DNA of 64,000 bases from Myroides sp. 1354 (GCF_030324495.1 NZ_JACAGN010000014.1:40261-104260), one strand, 5' to 3'; positions 25,761 to 34,744 are shown, counted from the first letter of the stretch. Made by a program: numbers and translations. Notes: a model not told the origin generated them from the letters alone.

Positions 25761-26333
25761 ATGGAAGACATCCAAAAAGAAGTTCACAAAGCTTTCGAAG
25801 TAATTAAGAATGGCGGTATCATTTTGTATCCCACAGACACCATTTGGGGGATTGGCTGTGATGCAACAAATTCAGAAGCCATCAAAAAGATATATCAATT
25901 AAAACAACGTGCGGAGAGCAAGAGCATGATCGTCTTGGTTAATGGCGATCGCCTTTTACATCGCGTATTTAACAATATACCCGAGGTAGCGTGGGAGATT
26001 CTCGAATTTAGCGATAAACCGACCACCTTAATCTTAGACAACCCCAAAATGGTTGCCCCCGAAATTATCGCCTCTGATAATTCACTGGGTATGCGCATTG
26101 TCAAAGATCCATTTTGTTATAATTTGATTGAGCGCATGAAGGTTCCTTTAGTTTCCACATCGGCAAACCTAAGTGGATATCCTTCGCCTCAGAACTTTAT
26201 GGACATCGATTTACGCATTCTTGAAGGCGTTGATTATGTGGTAAACCTCAGACAAGAGGAAACCAAACCAATCAAACCTTCCACTATCATTAAATTAAAA
26301 GAAAACGCACAGGTAACAATTATACGCAAATAA
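25761..26333 (+). CDS. L-threonylcarbamoyladenylate synthase (Sua5/YrdC/TsaC)
   Basis: 190 residues. It makes threonylcarbamoyl-AMP from Thr, bicarbonate and ATP for the t6A37 tRNA modification. Family motifs: 'GGIILYPTDTIWGIGCDATN', 'IYQLKQRAESKSMIVLV', 'KPTTLILDN', 'SLGMRIVKDPFC', 'PLVSTSANLSGYP' and 'KPSTIIKL'. An unusually good Shine-Dalgarno sequence for this phylum (AAGGAGA, eight bases before the ATG) supports the start. The tRNA CCA-adding enzyme gene follows directly, so both tRNA maturation genes are probably co-transcribed. Confidence 0.94.
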   Translation: MEDIQKEVHKAFEVIKNGGIILYPTDTIWGIGCDATNSEAIKKIYQLKQRAESKSMIVLVNGDRLLHRVFNNIPEVAWEILEFSDKPTTLILDNPKMVAPEIIASDNSLGMRIVKDPFCYNLIERMKVPLVSTSANLSGYPSPQNFMDIDLRILEGVDYVVNLRQEETKPIKPSTIIKLKENAQVTIIRK

Positions 26334-26351
26334 GCTGTGCCATTTGACATT

Positions 26352-27788
26352 ATGACCCAAGAACATCCAACCTATAAAGAAGCACTACAACATCCCATTT
26401 TTGAGATTATTACCCAAGCGGCAGCAAACCTAGAGGTAGACGCTTATGTAATTGGCGGTTTTGTACGCGATTTTTTACTGCAAAGAGATTCAAAGAAAGA
26501 CATTGACATTGTGGCTGTGGGCAGCGGCATTGCCTTAGCTTTAGAAGTATCAAATTTATTGCCAAATCATCCTAAAGTACAGGTTTTCAAAAACTATGGT
26601 ACGGCTATGTTGCGCTATGATGACATTGACATTGAATTTGTGGGTGCCCGAAAAGAGTCGTATCACTTTGACAGTCGCAAGCCTGTAGTAGAAGATGGTA
26701 CCTTAGAAGACGATCAAAACCGAAGAGATTTCACCATTAATGCCTTGGCCCTTTCGCTAAGTAAAGCTACCTATGGACAACTCATTGACCCGTTTAACGG
26801 CAGTGAGGATCTACAAAACAAAATCATTCGCACTCCATTAGATCCAGATATTACCTATTCTGACGATCCATTGCGCATGATGCGTGCCATTCGATTTGCT
26901 ACGCAACTCAACTTTGTCATAGAAGAAGATTCGCTAGCCTCAATTAAACGCAATTGTGAGCGCCTTCAAATTATTTCAGGGGAACGCATTGTGGATGAAT
27001 TAAACAAAATACTACAAGCGGAAGTTCCGTCAAAAGGCTTTTTATTGCTATATCAAACGGGATTACTCCACTTAATTCTACCTGAGTTGATTGCCCTAAA
27101 TCAAGTAGAAGAAATAGAAGGACATACGCACAAAAACAATTTCTATCACACCCTTGAGGTAGTTGATAATATTGCGCGCAATACAGACGATGTATGGTTG
27201 CGTTGGGCCGCTTTATTACACGATATTGGCAAAGCACCAACCAAGCGTTTTTCTAAAAAACAAGGCTGGACATTTCACGGGCATGAATTTTTGGGAGGCA
27301 AGATGGTAAAAAATATCTTTACTCGTTTGCACATGCCTTTAAATCAGAAGATGAAATTTGTGCAAAAAATGGTGATGATGAGTTCACGTCCCATTGTTTT
27401 GTCTCAAAAAGAAGTCACTGATTCGGCTGTACGCCGTTTGGTATTTGATGCAGGAGAACACGTAGAGGACTTGATGACTTTGTGTGAGGCAGATATTACA
27501 ACAAAGAATCCGAATAAATTTAAGAAATACCACAACAACTTTCAAATGGTACGCCAAAAGATAGTAGAAGTGGAAGAAAGAGATCACGTGCGCAACTTCC
27601 AACCACCTATTACAGGAGAAGAAATCATGGAGTTGTTCAACCTACAACCTTGTAGAGAGATTGGCACGTTGAAAGAGGCAATCAAAGAAGCTATTCTAGA
27701 GGGGGTTATCCCGAATGAATACCAGGCTGCCTACGACTTTATGCTTGAAAAGGCAACTAAAATGGGACTAACAATTGTAAATAAATAA
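26352..27788 (+). CDS. cca: CCA-adding tRNA nucleotidyltransferase with HD domain
   Basis: 478 residues from the ATG at 26352 (a GTG at 26337 would add five). Adds or repairs the 3' CCA of tRNAs. The N-terminal nucleotidyltransferase has 'VIGGFVRDFLLQRDSKKDID' (GGxVRD and the metal-binding DxD), then 'RRDFTINALALSLSKATYG' and 'DPLRMMRAIRFATQL'. The HD domain has 'RWAALLHDIGKAPTK' with 'FHGHEFLGGKMV'. This two-domain layout is usual in Bacteroidetes. It suits this window: the nearby tRNA-His genes lack an encoded CCA. Confidence 0.94.
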   Translation: MTQEHPTYKEALQHPIFEIITQAAANLEVDAYVIGGFVRDFLLQRDSKKDIDIVAVGSGIALALEVSNLLPNHPKVQVFKNYGTAMLRYDDIDIEFVGARKESYHFDSRKPVVEDGTLEDDQNRRDFTINALALSLSKATYGQLIDPFNGSEDLQNKIIRTPLDPDITYSDDPLRMMRAIRFATQLNFVIEEDSLASIKRNCERLQIISGERIVDELNKILQAEVPSKGFLLLYQTGLLHLILPELIALNQVEEIEGHTHKNNFYHTLEVVDNIARNTDDVWLRWAALLHDIGKAPTKRFSKKQGWTFHGHEFLGGKMVKNIFTRLHMPLNQKMKFVQKMVMMSSRPIVLSQKEVTDSAVRRLVFDAGEHVEDLMTLCEADITTKNPNKFKKYHNNFQMVRQKIVEVEERDHVRNFQPPITGEEIMELFNLQPCREIGTLKEAIKEAILEGVIPNEYQAAYDFMLEKATKMGLTIVNK

Positions 27789-27792
27789 TACT

Positions 27793-28830
27793 ATGAAAAG
27801 CTCTTTTTTACCTTTAGCAAAACTATCCCTGGTATTGGTATACCTGGTGATTTTTGCAGGGGCGGCAGTTCGAATGACAGGTTCCGGAATGGGATGTCCT
27901 GATTGGCCGAAGTGTTTTGGTTACTATATTCCTCCAACCGACGAGGAAGTACTAACTTGGCAGCCCGACCGAGAATACAAAAAGGGACAAATGATTATTC
28001 ACGATGAAGCGCTTTGGAAAGCCAAAGAAACCTTCACCACCCCATCAACGTATGACGAAGCACATTGGGAGAAGTACACCAAACACGACTACGCTAAATT
28101 TAACCCTAAACACACCTGGACAGAGTACATCAACCGACTTTGTGGTGCCGTGGCAGGAATAGGGTGTTTAGCCTTAGCCATTGCATCCTTTGGTTATTGG
28201 AAAACCAGAAAGAAATTAGTCTTCGCTTCTTGGCTTGTAGTATTCCTTATGGGATTCCAAGCGTGGTTGGGGGCAACTGTGGTTTATTCGGTATTAAACC
28301 CACTTAAAATCACGGTACACATGGTTATGGCTTTGGTTATTGTCGCCTTGTTGATTAACATCATCAAAGTGGCGAAAAACAAAACCGAAATAAAAAAATA
28401 CAATGCAACTTTCCGCGCTCTAACAGCCATTACCTTATTGTTAACTTTGGTTCAGGTAGTATTGGGAACACAGGTTCGCGAATTTGTAGATGAACAAGTA
28501 AAAGCAGGAATTACCAATGAATACCTTTGGTTAAACACACCTACCTTAGACTTCTACATTCACCGTAGTTTCTCTATACTGGTATTCGTACTCAACTTCT
28601 ATTTGTTTTTCTTGAATAACAAATTGAATCTAGGTTTCTCTAAAGTAAAATGGGTTGCTATTCTTTTAGTTTTAGAGATTCTAACGGGTATATTAATGCA
28701 GTATGCACATTTCCCATTTGGCACACAAGCCGCTCACTTAGTGATTGCCTCTATCCTTTTTGGAGTACAGTATTATTTATTCTTAGAAGCTAGAAAATGC
28801 TACTATAGCGGAAAAAGTTCACTTGATTAG
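27793..28830 (+). CDS. ctaA: Heme A synthase (COX15/CtaA)
   Basis: 345 residues, inner membrane, oxidises heme O to heme A for cytochrome aa3-type oxidases. About eight transmembrane helices in two four-helix halves. 'GAAVRMTGSGMGCPDWPKCFG' region contains the conserved Cys pair of the first external loop, and 'WTEYINRLCGAVAGIGC', 'LKITVHMVMALVIVALLINI', 'DFYIHRSFSILVFVLNF' and 'FPFGTQAAHLVIASILFGVQ' carry the heme-binding Glu/His positions. The long polar insert after the first loop (~45-95) is common in this phylum. Starts four bases after the cca stop, so it is in the same transcript. Confidence 0.92.
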   Translation: MKSSFLPLAKLSLVLVYLVIFAGAAVRMTGSGMGCPDWPKCFGYYIPPTDEEVLTWQPDREYKKGQMIIHDEALWKAKETFTTPSTYDEAHWEKYTKHDYAKFNPKHTWTEYINRLCGAVAGIGCLALAIASFGYWKTRKKLVFASWLVVFLMGFQAWLGATVVYSVLNPLKITVHMVMALVIVALLINIIKVAKNKTEIKKYNATFRALTAITLLLTLVQVVLGTQVREFVDEQVKAGITNEYLWLNTPTLDFYIHRSFSILVFVLNFYLFFLNNKLNLGFSKVKWVAILLVLEILTGILMQYAHFPFGTQAAHLVIASILFGVQYYLFLEARKCYYSGKSSLD

Positions 28831-28851
28831 CATTTCAAACAATATAAAGTA

Positions 28852-28893
28852 AAAAAAGGCGTTTTTTAAGTAAATTACAAAAACGCTTTTTTT
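28852..28893 (+). terminator. Terminator after ctaA
   Basis: AAAGGCGTTTTT...AAAAACGC-type stem with a ~12-base loop, followed by seven T residues; 22 bases past the ctaA stop. Confidence 0.8.
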
Positions 28894-28947
28894 ATGCCTA
28901 TTTACAACCTTTATTACTAAAACAAAGCTAATATTCCCTTAAATCAT

Positions 28948-28979
28948 TTGGAAGTTAGGTTAAAAAGCTTGTAAATTTG
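28948..28979 (+). promoter_or_regulatory. Flavobacterium-type promoter of the cytidylyltransferase gene
   Basis: TTG at 28948-28950, a 21-base spacer and TAAATTTG at 28972-28979, matching the TTG-N17-23-TAnnTTTG consensus, about 80 bases before the start codon. Confidence 0.6.
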
Positions 28980-29061
28980 GCAGATTAATAAAAGTTTCTT
29001 CTGTATTGTATTGCATCTTACCAAGGCATTTGTACAACAATAAACTTTTAACCCCAATGCT

Positions 29062-29502
29062 ATGACAACAAAAAAAATTGGTATTACATTTAGCTCATTT
29101 GACTTGCTACATGCAGGCCATATCAAGATGCTAGAAGAGGCAAAACGCCAATGTGATTATTTAATCGTAGGATTACAGACTGATCCTACCATTGACCGAC
29201 CAGAAAAGAACAAACCTACTCAAACTGTAGTAGAGCGTTATATCCAACTGAAAGGTTGTAAATTTGTAGATGAGATTGTTCCGTATACCACTGAACAAGA
29301 CTTAGAAGATATCCTACGCGCTTTCCATATTCATGTGAGAATTTTAGGAGATGAATATGCGGAGAAAAACTTCACCGGCAGAAAATACTGTGAAGAAAAG
29401 GGAATCGAATTGTATTTCAATTCTAGAGATCACCGTTTTTCTAGCAGTTCGTTGCGCAAAGAAGTAGCAGAAAAAGAAAATGGCAAAGTAATCGCCATGT
29501 AA
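29062..29502 (+). CDS. Cytidylyltransferase-like nucleotidyltransferase (TagD/glycerol-3-P type)
   Basis: 146 residues, single-domain nucleotidyl transferase. The HxGH motif is in 'SSFDLLHAGHIKMLEEAKRQ', followed by 'YLIVGLQTDP', 'QTVVERYIQLKGCKFVDEIV' and 'VRILGDEYAEKNFTGRKY'. The C-terminal signature reads R-F-S-S-S-S-L-R where TagD has RTxGISTT, so the exact substrate is unsure: glycerol-3-phosphate cytidylyltransferase or a sugar-phosphate adenylyl/cytidylyltransferase are the choices. No polysaccharide genes are adjacent. Monocistronic, with its own promoter and terminator. Confidence 0.88.
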   Translation: MTTKKIGITFSSFDLLHAGHIKMLEEAKRQCDYLIVGLQTDPTIDRPEKNKPTQTVVERYIQLKGCKFVDEIVPYTTEQDLEDILRAFHIHVRILGDEYAEKNFTGRKYCEEKGIELYFNSRDHRFSSSSLRKEVAEKENGKVIAM

Positions 29503-29556
29503 GAAAAACGATAGTATACGGTTACAGCTCTACGCTTACCGATGAATATCAAATAA

Positions 29557-29590
29557 AAAGAAACCATTCCTACAGAGGGATGGTTTTTTG
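29557..29590 (+). terminator. Terminator after the cytidylyltransferase gene
   Basis: AAACCATCC-like stem (AAACCATtCC / GGgATGGTTT) running into a T6 tract. Confidence 0.75.
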
Positions 29591-29851
29591 CATTTAGGTC
29601 ATTGTATGATCATTAATTATCAACTAAGAAAGAAGAATCAAATACAATTAGACTATTCACAAAAAAACCCGCTCTAGGAAAGTAAGCCAGAGCAGGTGTG
29701 ATAAATACGGTACAAGATCATTCGATATATCTTATTTTATAAGATCATCATAGTAAGGATCGGTAATAACAATTTAAGAATCTCCAATTTTGTTCAAATA
29801 CCTCGAATTTTCCTTTTTCCTTATTTACCTAGGTGTAAACAAAAACAAATT

Positions 29852-30100
29852 TTATTTTGAAGGCCTTACCACATAATAGAGCACACTTTTCTTAAAGAAT
29901 AAGAAGCGTTTTACTGTGCGTTCCTCTCTTTTGATGATGTAATCCTCTTGGATTAGGCGATAATGTAAGCCTTTGGGCAGTGTTGACAAAGTAACATAAT
30001 TCTGTCCCTGCTTTTTCTCTTTTTCTAGTAAGAGTAAAAACTGATCAAAATCATCAGAACATTCTGACAATTTCAATTGTTCAAATGCTGATTCTAACAT
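29852..30100 (-). CDS. Small protein of unknown family, copy 1 of a tandem pair
   Basis: 82 residues, soluble, highly charged. It aligns over its full length with the next gene: 'QFLLLLEKEKKQGQNYVTLS', 'LHYRLIQEDYIIKREERT', 'FLFFKKSVLYYVV'. The conserved core LHYRLIQExYxIKR plus an aromatic FFKK end suggests a small folded domain, perhaps winged-helix-like; no known family comes to mind. A promoter of the expected type precedes it, so it is probably a real, separately expressed gene. Confidence 0.7.
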   Translation of the reverse strand: MLESAFEQLKLSECSDDFDQFLLLLEKEKKQGQNYVTLSTLPKGLHYRLIQEDYIIKREERTVKRFLFFKKSVLYYVVRPSK

Positions 30101-30132
30101 TTTATTAATATTTTCGTTTTAGTAAGATGTTG

Positions 30133-30162
30133 TAAATATATCAAATAAAACGATAAAATCAA
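30133..30162 (-). promoter_or_regulatory. Promoter of small gene copy 1
   Basis: On the minus strand TTG, a 19-base spacer and TATATTTA (one mismatch to TAnnTTTG), 33 bases before the start. Same geometry as the promoter of the paralogue. Confidence 0.55.
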
Positions 30163-30422
30163 TGTTTTTCTCAAGAAAATAAGGTGATTTGTAATAAATT
30201 CACAAAAAAACCAACAAAATACCACTTTAACAAAAAACTAACAATATTTCATTACAATTCCACTTGTATTTTGATTTATCTAAGCCTTTTGTGATCATTT
30301 TTTATCTTTTATTAATCATACGCCCTATACCTTATTTAGGATAACCATTCCTAAGTAGAAAATAATGCATAATGTATAAATTAAAAAACACCATTCACTA
30401 TTTTCTACTCCTTCCCCATTCC

Positions 30423-30668
30423 TCATTCATGACTTACCTCAAAATAATACTCCGTCTTTTTAAAAAAGAAGAAGTGTCTACTCGTTTTCTCTATGCGCTT
30501 AATCGTATAATTTTCTTGTATCAAGCGATAGTGTAAGGCTACTGGAATCGACGATAATAAGAGGTAGTTTTTTCCTAGCTGTTTCTCTTTTTCCAACAAA
30601 ACTAAAAACTCCTCATACCAATCGTCCTGTTTCAATGATTCCAAATGTAAAACAATTGAATCTATCAT
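30423..30668 (-). CDS. Small protein of unknown family, copy 2 of a tandem pair
   Basis: 81 residues, paralogue of the gene at 29852. Shared blocks: 'EFLVLLEKEKQLGKNYLLLS', 'LHYRLIQENYTIKRIEKT', 'FFFFKKTEYYFEV'. The N-termini differ more than the cores. The pair is separated by 322 bp, each gene having its own promoter, which means a whole transcription unit was duplicated rather than an operon gene. Function unknown. Confidence 0.7.
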   Translation of the reverse strand: MIDSIVLHLESLKQDDWYEEFLVLLEKEKQLGKNYLLLSSIPVALHYRLIQENYTIKRIEKTSRHFFFFKKTEYYFEVSHE

Positions 30669-30699
30669 TTTTTTTAGTTTTATATCGTTAAATACATTG

Positions 30700-30729
30700 C
30701 AAATATATCAACAATTGCATAAAAAACAA
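30700..30729 (-). promoter_or_regulatory. Promoter of small gene copy 2
   Basis: On the minus strand TTG, a 19-base spacer, then TATATTTG, an exact match to the Flavobacterium consensus, 32 bases before the start codon. Confidence 0.7.
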
Positions 30730-30964
30730 ATAATATTATTATAAACAAAGCAAAAACAATCAATTATCAATCAATAAAAGCAAAAATATTCACGTTTTAT
30801 TATTAAAAAATTATCCTTTTTAAAACAATTACAACTCAATTTATAAAAAAACACAGAAAAACTGCCTTTTCATTAAACAAAACATAAAAAAACAAAGCGC
30901 AATTCACTCAAAAACAATCACTTACATCTCATAACACGATATAAGCACACGCTTCTTCCTCTTT

Positions 30965-31722
30965 ATTCACCTCTTGTCCTAAATTTGTTTTGTATTCTGC
31001 ACAAGTTGTAGATAATTTGAACACTCTGAGGCAACGAAGGGTCGCATCTCGCGCTCACATCATACTGCGGAGTAACAGGCGTTGAGTAACAGATGCGACC
31101 TATCTCACCGAGTTTATATTTGTTTTTGTATTCGATGAATCTACGCTGCGCTACGATTTCTCCTACGTCGAGGTGACATGACGAGCGTGAATGACGAGCG
31201 TGAATGACGGGTGTTGAACACACACAGTACCCACACACAGTACCCACACACAGTACCCACACACAGTACCCACACACAGTATGTCACCCTGAGGCAACGA
31301 AGGGTCGCATCCCGCGCTCACAGCATACTGTGGAGTAACAGATGCGACCTATCTCACCGAGTTTATATTTATCTCATTAGGTTTATGTTTTGGTATTCGA
31401 TGAATATATCTCACCTATTTTATATTTTGTTTTGGAGTTCGATGAATCTCCACTGCGTTACGATTTTCACTACGTTTCGATTTTATTTTGGAGTTCGATG
31501 AATCTACGCTGCGCTACGATTTCTCCTACGTCGAGGTGACATGACGAGCGTGAATGACGAGCAAGAGTAACAGGCGTTGAGTAACAGATGCGATTTCTCC
31601 TTCGTCGAAATGACATGACGGGCGTTGAGCATACTCAATACCCACACACAGTATGTCACCCTGAGGCAACGAAGGGTCGCATCCCGCGCTCACAGCATAC
31701 TGCAGAGTAATTTGGTTAAAGA
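30965..31722. repeat. Mosaic of dispersed repeats and a 13-bp minisatellite
   Basis: Three copies of 'ctgaggcaacgaagggtcgc' (31023, 31291, 31662) each lead into 'cgcgctcaca.catactg.gg' and, reversed, 'gatgcgacctatctcaccga'. Between them at 31218-31280 lie five units of a 13-bp repeat (ACACACAGTACCC), and at 31370-31510 the AGATTCATCGAA family in reverse. The GGTCGCATC / GATGCGACC ends can pair. No gene is credible here; the frames open through this block are repeat readings. Confidence 0.88.
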
Positions 31723-31734
31723 GGATTAAGGATT

Positions 31735-31800
31735 TTATTGTTTATAATTGATTTTCGGTGTCCATCCCGGAAACTCTTCCACTAACGGATCCACACTCAA
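31735..31800 (-). pseudogene. Truncated seventh RHS tip at the array end
   Basis: Reads L-S-V-D-P-L-V-E-E-F-P-G-W-T-P and then leaves RHS homology (K-I-N-Y-K-Q, stop). The junction region is cut right after W-T-P, where the dispersed repeats begin, so this marks the broken far end of the array. The upstream ATG has become AGG. Confidence 0.8.
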
Positions 31801-32019
31801 CCACCTCTACTTCTTCTTTTGCTCGCGCGAACTCAACCTTGAATTTAAAAAACCAACTGTTTCGATAAAAGTAAGATTTTATTTAGTTGAAAGCGACTTA
31901 TTCAAGAAAATTACAAGCTATTTTATAAAAGAAAACCCGCTAATCGAAAGACTAACGGGTTGTGTATTCTATAATTTAGGCGCACGGATTGCAACCTTAA
32001 ATCCGCGCGATCGGGTTTT
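31801..32019 (-). repeat. RHS array flank F0
   Basis: Conserved inter-cassette flank: 'cttcttttgctcgcgcgaac', 'tgtttcgataaaagtaagat', hairpin AACCCGCTAA..CTAACGGGTT (31932-31962), then 'aggcgcacggattgcaa' and 'cgcgcgatcgggtttt'. It follows the 32025 immunity gene in the direction of transcription. Confidence 0.9.
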
Positions 32020-32024
32020 AGATC

Positions 32025-32780
32025 TTATTTAACTTCTAAATTTATTTCAGTAAAAATCTTCTGTGCTCTTTTTATAGTATCATTAGCATTTCGTTTATTC
32101 AACAAATAACAATAACCTAAAATTTTAATTTCTCCTATCTCATCCACCTGAAACTTCATTTTAGCAGTATTATTAACAATAGGAAAACTGTCTATTACGT
32201 AATTAGAACTATCACAATAGTCTTTCAAAGACTTAGGCTTAAATATATAGAATTCATTACTAATTCTTTTAAACATTATTGTATCGTATACAAACTCTAA
32301 TTTAATATCTACGGTATCATTAACTCTAATATCCTTCTTAAATTTAAGATCATAGGTATACCCTTCAAATTTATTTAAAGAATCGTTCTGAAATTTTTTT
32401 ACTGTGTTAATTACATATTCCCCACAAAAAGAAACAAAATTAATAACACTATCAGCCTTAATCTTTTGATTTGAATATACTTTTTCATAGTACCAATCTC
32501 CAACTTTATTGTCTCTATAAGACCATCCTCTCGATCTAATTGTATAATCTTTCATTTTTTTTGTACCAATGACATACACTGAATCTTTATACTTACTTAA
32601 ATAAAATAATTCAACATATGGATATAAAGAGTCCCTATCAAAATTAAACCTTTCAATAGCTGTAAATTTATATTTGCTATCGATATCTTCAATTTTTGTT
32701 ATTATCGTTTTATTGTCACACTGTATAAAAACAAATGATATAACTATAATAAAAATACTATTCTTTTTTTTAAAAATCAT
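32025..32780 (-). CDS. RHS-tip immunity candidate, lipoprotein (paralogue of 41350 gene)
   Basis: 251 residues with a lipoprotein signal ('FIIVISFVFIQC', Cys at ~22) and no SDD-type surface-export signal after the Cys, so probably periplasm-facing. The body is homologous to the 41350 lipoprotein: 'SRGWSYRDNKVGDWYYEK' against 'SRGWAYKFIRIGNWFFE', 'NFVSFCGEYVINTVKKF' against 'NYVNYCGGIHHINTIQYF', and both end in DVK/EVK. Its start overlaps the stop of the toxin remnant upstream (ATGA), the coupling expected of a toxin-immunity pair. The toxin is now only a tail, but the immunity gene is intact. Confidence 0.72.
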   Translation of the reverse strand: MIFKKKNSIFIIVISFVFIQCDNKTIITKIEDIDSKYKFTAIERFNFDRDSLYPYVELFYLSKYKDSVYVIGTKKMKDYTIRSRGWSYRDNKVGDWYYEKVYSNQKIKADSVINFVSFCGEYVINTVKKFQNDSLNKFEGYTYDLKFKKDIRVNDTVDIKLEFVYDTIMFKRISNEFYIFKPKSLKDYCDSSNYVIDSFPIVNNTAKMKFQVDEIGEIKILGYCYLLNKRNANDTIKRAQKIFTEINLEVK

Positions 32781-32893
32781 TTTGAACTTACGTTATAATA
32801 ATATGCTTTTCTAATAGAGTCTCTTAAATTATGTCCTTTTTGACTTTGATAGTCATCAAACAGTCTATCTTGCTCTGGTGTTAACTCTATTGT
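32777..32893 (-). pseudogene. Tail remnant of an RHS toxin tip
   Basis: An open stretch without a start ('IELTPEQDRLFDDYQSQKG', 'HNLRDSIRKAYYYNVSSK') ending in a TGA that overlaps the ATG of the 32025 lipoprotein. The 'RDSIRK' part resembles the end of the 42062 toxin ('FRDSIKKNVLDFNGYVI'), in keeping with the paralogous immunity genes. The N-terminal part, including the RHS junction, has been lost and replaced by an inverted flank fragment. Confidence 0.65.
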
Positions 32894-32914
32894 CTATGAT
32901 CGAGAATAACCGTT

Positions 32915-33072
32915 AGCGCGGATTTAACTTCGTTCAGTTCGGCTAAAGCCTCGAGTGCAATCCGTGCCTTTTTACACCTCAACCTCATACAAACTATCTC
33001 CTACCTATACTCACACACTAACCCCAAAGCTTCAGCCGAACGGCTTGAAGTTAAGTACTTCTTATTGGGGTT
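32915..33072. repeat. Inverted and partial flank fragments inside the array
   Basis: 32915-32970 is the flank hairpin segment in reverse orientation ('cggatttaacttcgttcag', 'ttcggctaaagcctcgag'). 33020-33072 has AACCCCAA / TTGGGGTT arms enclosing 'agccgaacggcttgaagtta', a terminator-like structure after the 33082 gene. These mark a past rearrangement. Confidence 0.75.
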
Positions 33073-33081
33073 TGTAGCTAT

Positions 33082-33264
33082 TTAATCAAAAAAAAATCTA
33101 TACAGCATTACTATTCCCATAAGAAGAAATATCATACCACCAATATATCCACGTATTTCCATTGACTTATCCCAAAAGTTAGACTCTTCATTTTTTTTTC
33201 TAAATAAATAAGCCAAATACAAACTACCTCCTAAAATACATAGGATAGAATAAACTAATTCCAT
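33082..33264 (-). CDS. Two-TM immunity candidate
   Basis: 60 residues with two hydrophobic helices ('ELVYSILCILGGSLYLAYLF' and 'GYIGGMIFLLMGIVMLYRFF') and a polar loop. The ATG overlaps the toxin stop (TAATG), so it is coupled to the preceding RHS tip. It matches in size and topology the 36697 gene, which follows a toxin with a similar C-terminus. A small membrane immunity protein implies that the toxin acts on or in the inner membrane. Confidence 0.65.
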   Translation of the reverse strand: MELVYSILCILGGSLYLAYLFRKKNEESNFWDKSMEIRGYIGGMIFLLMGIVMLYRFFFD

Positions 33265-34010
33265 TATTTTCTTTTTTTAACTTCGTTCTCAATTATTTTA
33301 AACTTTAAAGAAGCTCCTTGTTTAAGAATTTCTTTCCCTAAATCATTTTTAGGACCTGGAATAACCTTATTCATCCCTGCATTAAGCAGTTCATCTCCAG
33401 TTGTAAATGCTACGCTCTAACCTACTTCTCCATAATTATGATCAACAATATTCACTATCGCTTCCATACCAGCTCCAACTCCTAACATAGCACCTCCTAT
33501 ACTAAATATTGCCACACCAATACCAGCACCGACTCCTGTTATAGTCATCCCATATCCACTCAAAGCAATAACATCTCCTGCATCTTGTAATCCTTGTGGT
33601 AAATTGTATTTAAGCGCATTTATTACAGCGCCATCTACTACACTTGGGTCAAATCCTCCACTTCCTGTTCGCTTGATTGTGGATGTCAGAGTATTAATAA
33701 CTCTACTTGTATCAAAAATCCCTTCTGTAGAATTACTTCTTAATGCTTCAGCATGTTTAGCATCTAATCTTCCTCCCCAATTAACTGGCTTATTATTTAA
33801 ATTGGGTTTTAAACCTCCTTTTAAGGTATATGCTTTGTTATCATTTTTTCCATCTGTACCTAAGTATGTTTTTCCATCACTTCCAAAATAATGTCCGTCT
33901 CCTTTTTCCGCACTCATCCCCGTTGGATCAATCAAATTAACAGGATTATTGTGTACATAATGATACGGATTCCATCCTGGGAACTCTTCCGCCAACGAAT
34001 CCCCATTCAA
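33264..34010 (-). pseudogene. Displaced RHS tip, glycine-rich hydrophobic toxin, interrupted by TAG
   Basis: RHS junction (L-N-G-D-S-L-A-E-E-F-P-G-W ... V-D-P-T-G... as N-L-I-D-P-T-G-M) followed by a toxin region with 'TITGVGAGIGVAIFSIGGAM' and 'LGVGAGMEAIVNIVDHNYG'. The frame meets a TAG at 33417-33419 but stays open beyond it ('SVAFTTGDELLNAGMNKVIP', 'LKQGASLKFKIIENEVKKRK') up to the TAA at 33264, which overlaps the immunity ATG. The start ATG of the array flank is here ATT, leaving a TTG at 34010. The C-terminus resembles that of the 36912 toxin. So a formerly intact pore-former-like tip, now nonsense-mutated. Confidence 0.78.
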
Positions 34011-34327
34011 CCAAATCTACTCCTTCTTTTGCTCGTGCGAACTCAACCTTGCATTTACTCAACCATCTGTTTCGATAAAAGTAAGATTTTATTTAGTTGA
34101 AAGCGACTTATTCAAGAAAATTACAAGCTATTTTATAAAAGAAAACCCGCTAATAGAAAGCGGGTTTTCTTTTATAATTAGGCGCACGGATTGCACCCGA
34201 GGCTTTAGCCGAATTGAACGAAGTTAAATCCGCGCGATCGGGTTTTGTATTCTATAATTCATTCGCACGGACTGCACCCAAGGCTTTAGTCGAATTGAAC
34301 GACGTTAAATCCGAGCGATTGGGGGTT
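34011..34327 (-). repeat. RHS array flank F1, with partial second copy
   Basis: Full flank 34011-34246 with hairpin 34142-34168 (AAAACCCGC..GCGGGTTTT). The 'gtattctataatt...gcacgg..tgcaccc..aggcttta' part is then repeated once more at 34247-34327 with small changes. Confidence 0.9.
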
Positions 34328-34339
34328 GTACTAATTGTT

Positions 34340-34741
34340 TTATTTGGGATGTTTAAAATCTCTAAAAGAAACACCATTAATCAAAGGATTACCACACTGC
34401 CATTCCATAAAATAAATAGTATCTTTTTTTCGTATCTCTACAATTAAAGAATCTTTTTTCTTAACAAGCGTATCTCCCTTATCCCAATAATATGTAAACC
34501 CATCGTGCCACCTGTAGTTATACACTTTAATTAAAGTATCTCTTTGTGTATTCAAATCCTTTCCAACTAGATCATAATACCATGTTCCATCACCTGACCA
34601 TTTTTCTGGTTTCTTATTCAAGACAAGATAGTAATCTTCTGCTAAAGTTATTGGAGTGACTTTAGCACAAAATTTACTATCTAAATAAGCACAAGAAGAC
34701 AACACAATACTAACCACTAAACTTATATATATTCGATTCAT
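34340..34741 (-). CDS. RHS-tip immunity candidate, lipoprotein
   Basis: 133 residues with a lipobox ('VSIVLSSC', Cys at 17) and a short polar body ('KWSGDGTWYYDLVGKDLN', 'YRWHDGFTYYWDKGDTLVKK', 'DTIYFMEWQCGNPLINGVSF'). I do not recognise the family. It lies between a degraded toxin module (34745-35076) and flank F1, the position of an immunity gene. Confidence 0.6.
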   Translation of the reverse strand: MNRIYISLVVSIVLSSCAYLDSKFCAKVTPITLAEDYYLVLNKKPEKWSGDGTWYYDLVGKDLNTQRDTLIKVYNYRWHDGFTYYWDKGDTLVKKKDSLIVEIRKKDTIYFMEWQCGNPLINGVSFRDFKHPK

Positions 34742-34744
34742 AAA

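Noticed and set aside
31218..31280. Possible CRISPR array
   Set aside because: The repeat is a 13-bp head-to-tail minisatellite with no unique spacers; the same holds for 57106-57233 and for the 119-bp units at 11860-12435. No cas genes are present.
31748..32032. Plus-strand frame across flank F0
   Set aside because: It is the antisense of the RHS junction and flank, and the same antisense frame appears in other flanks.
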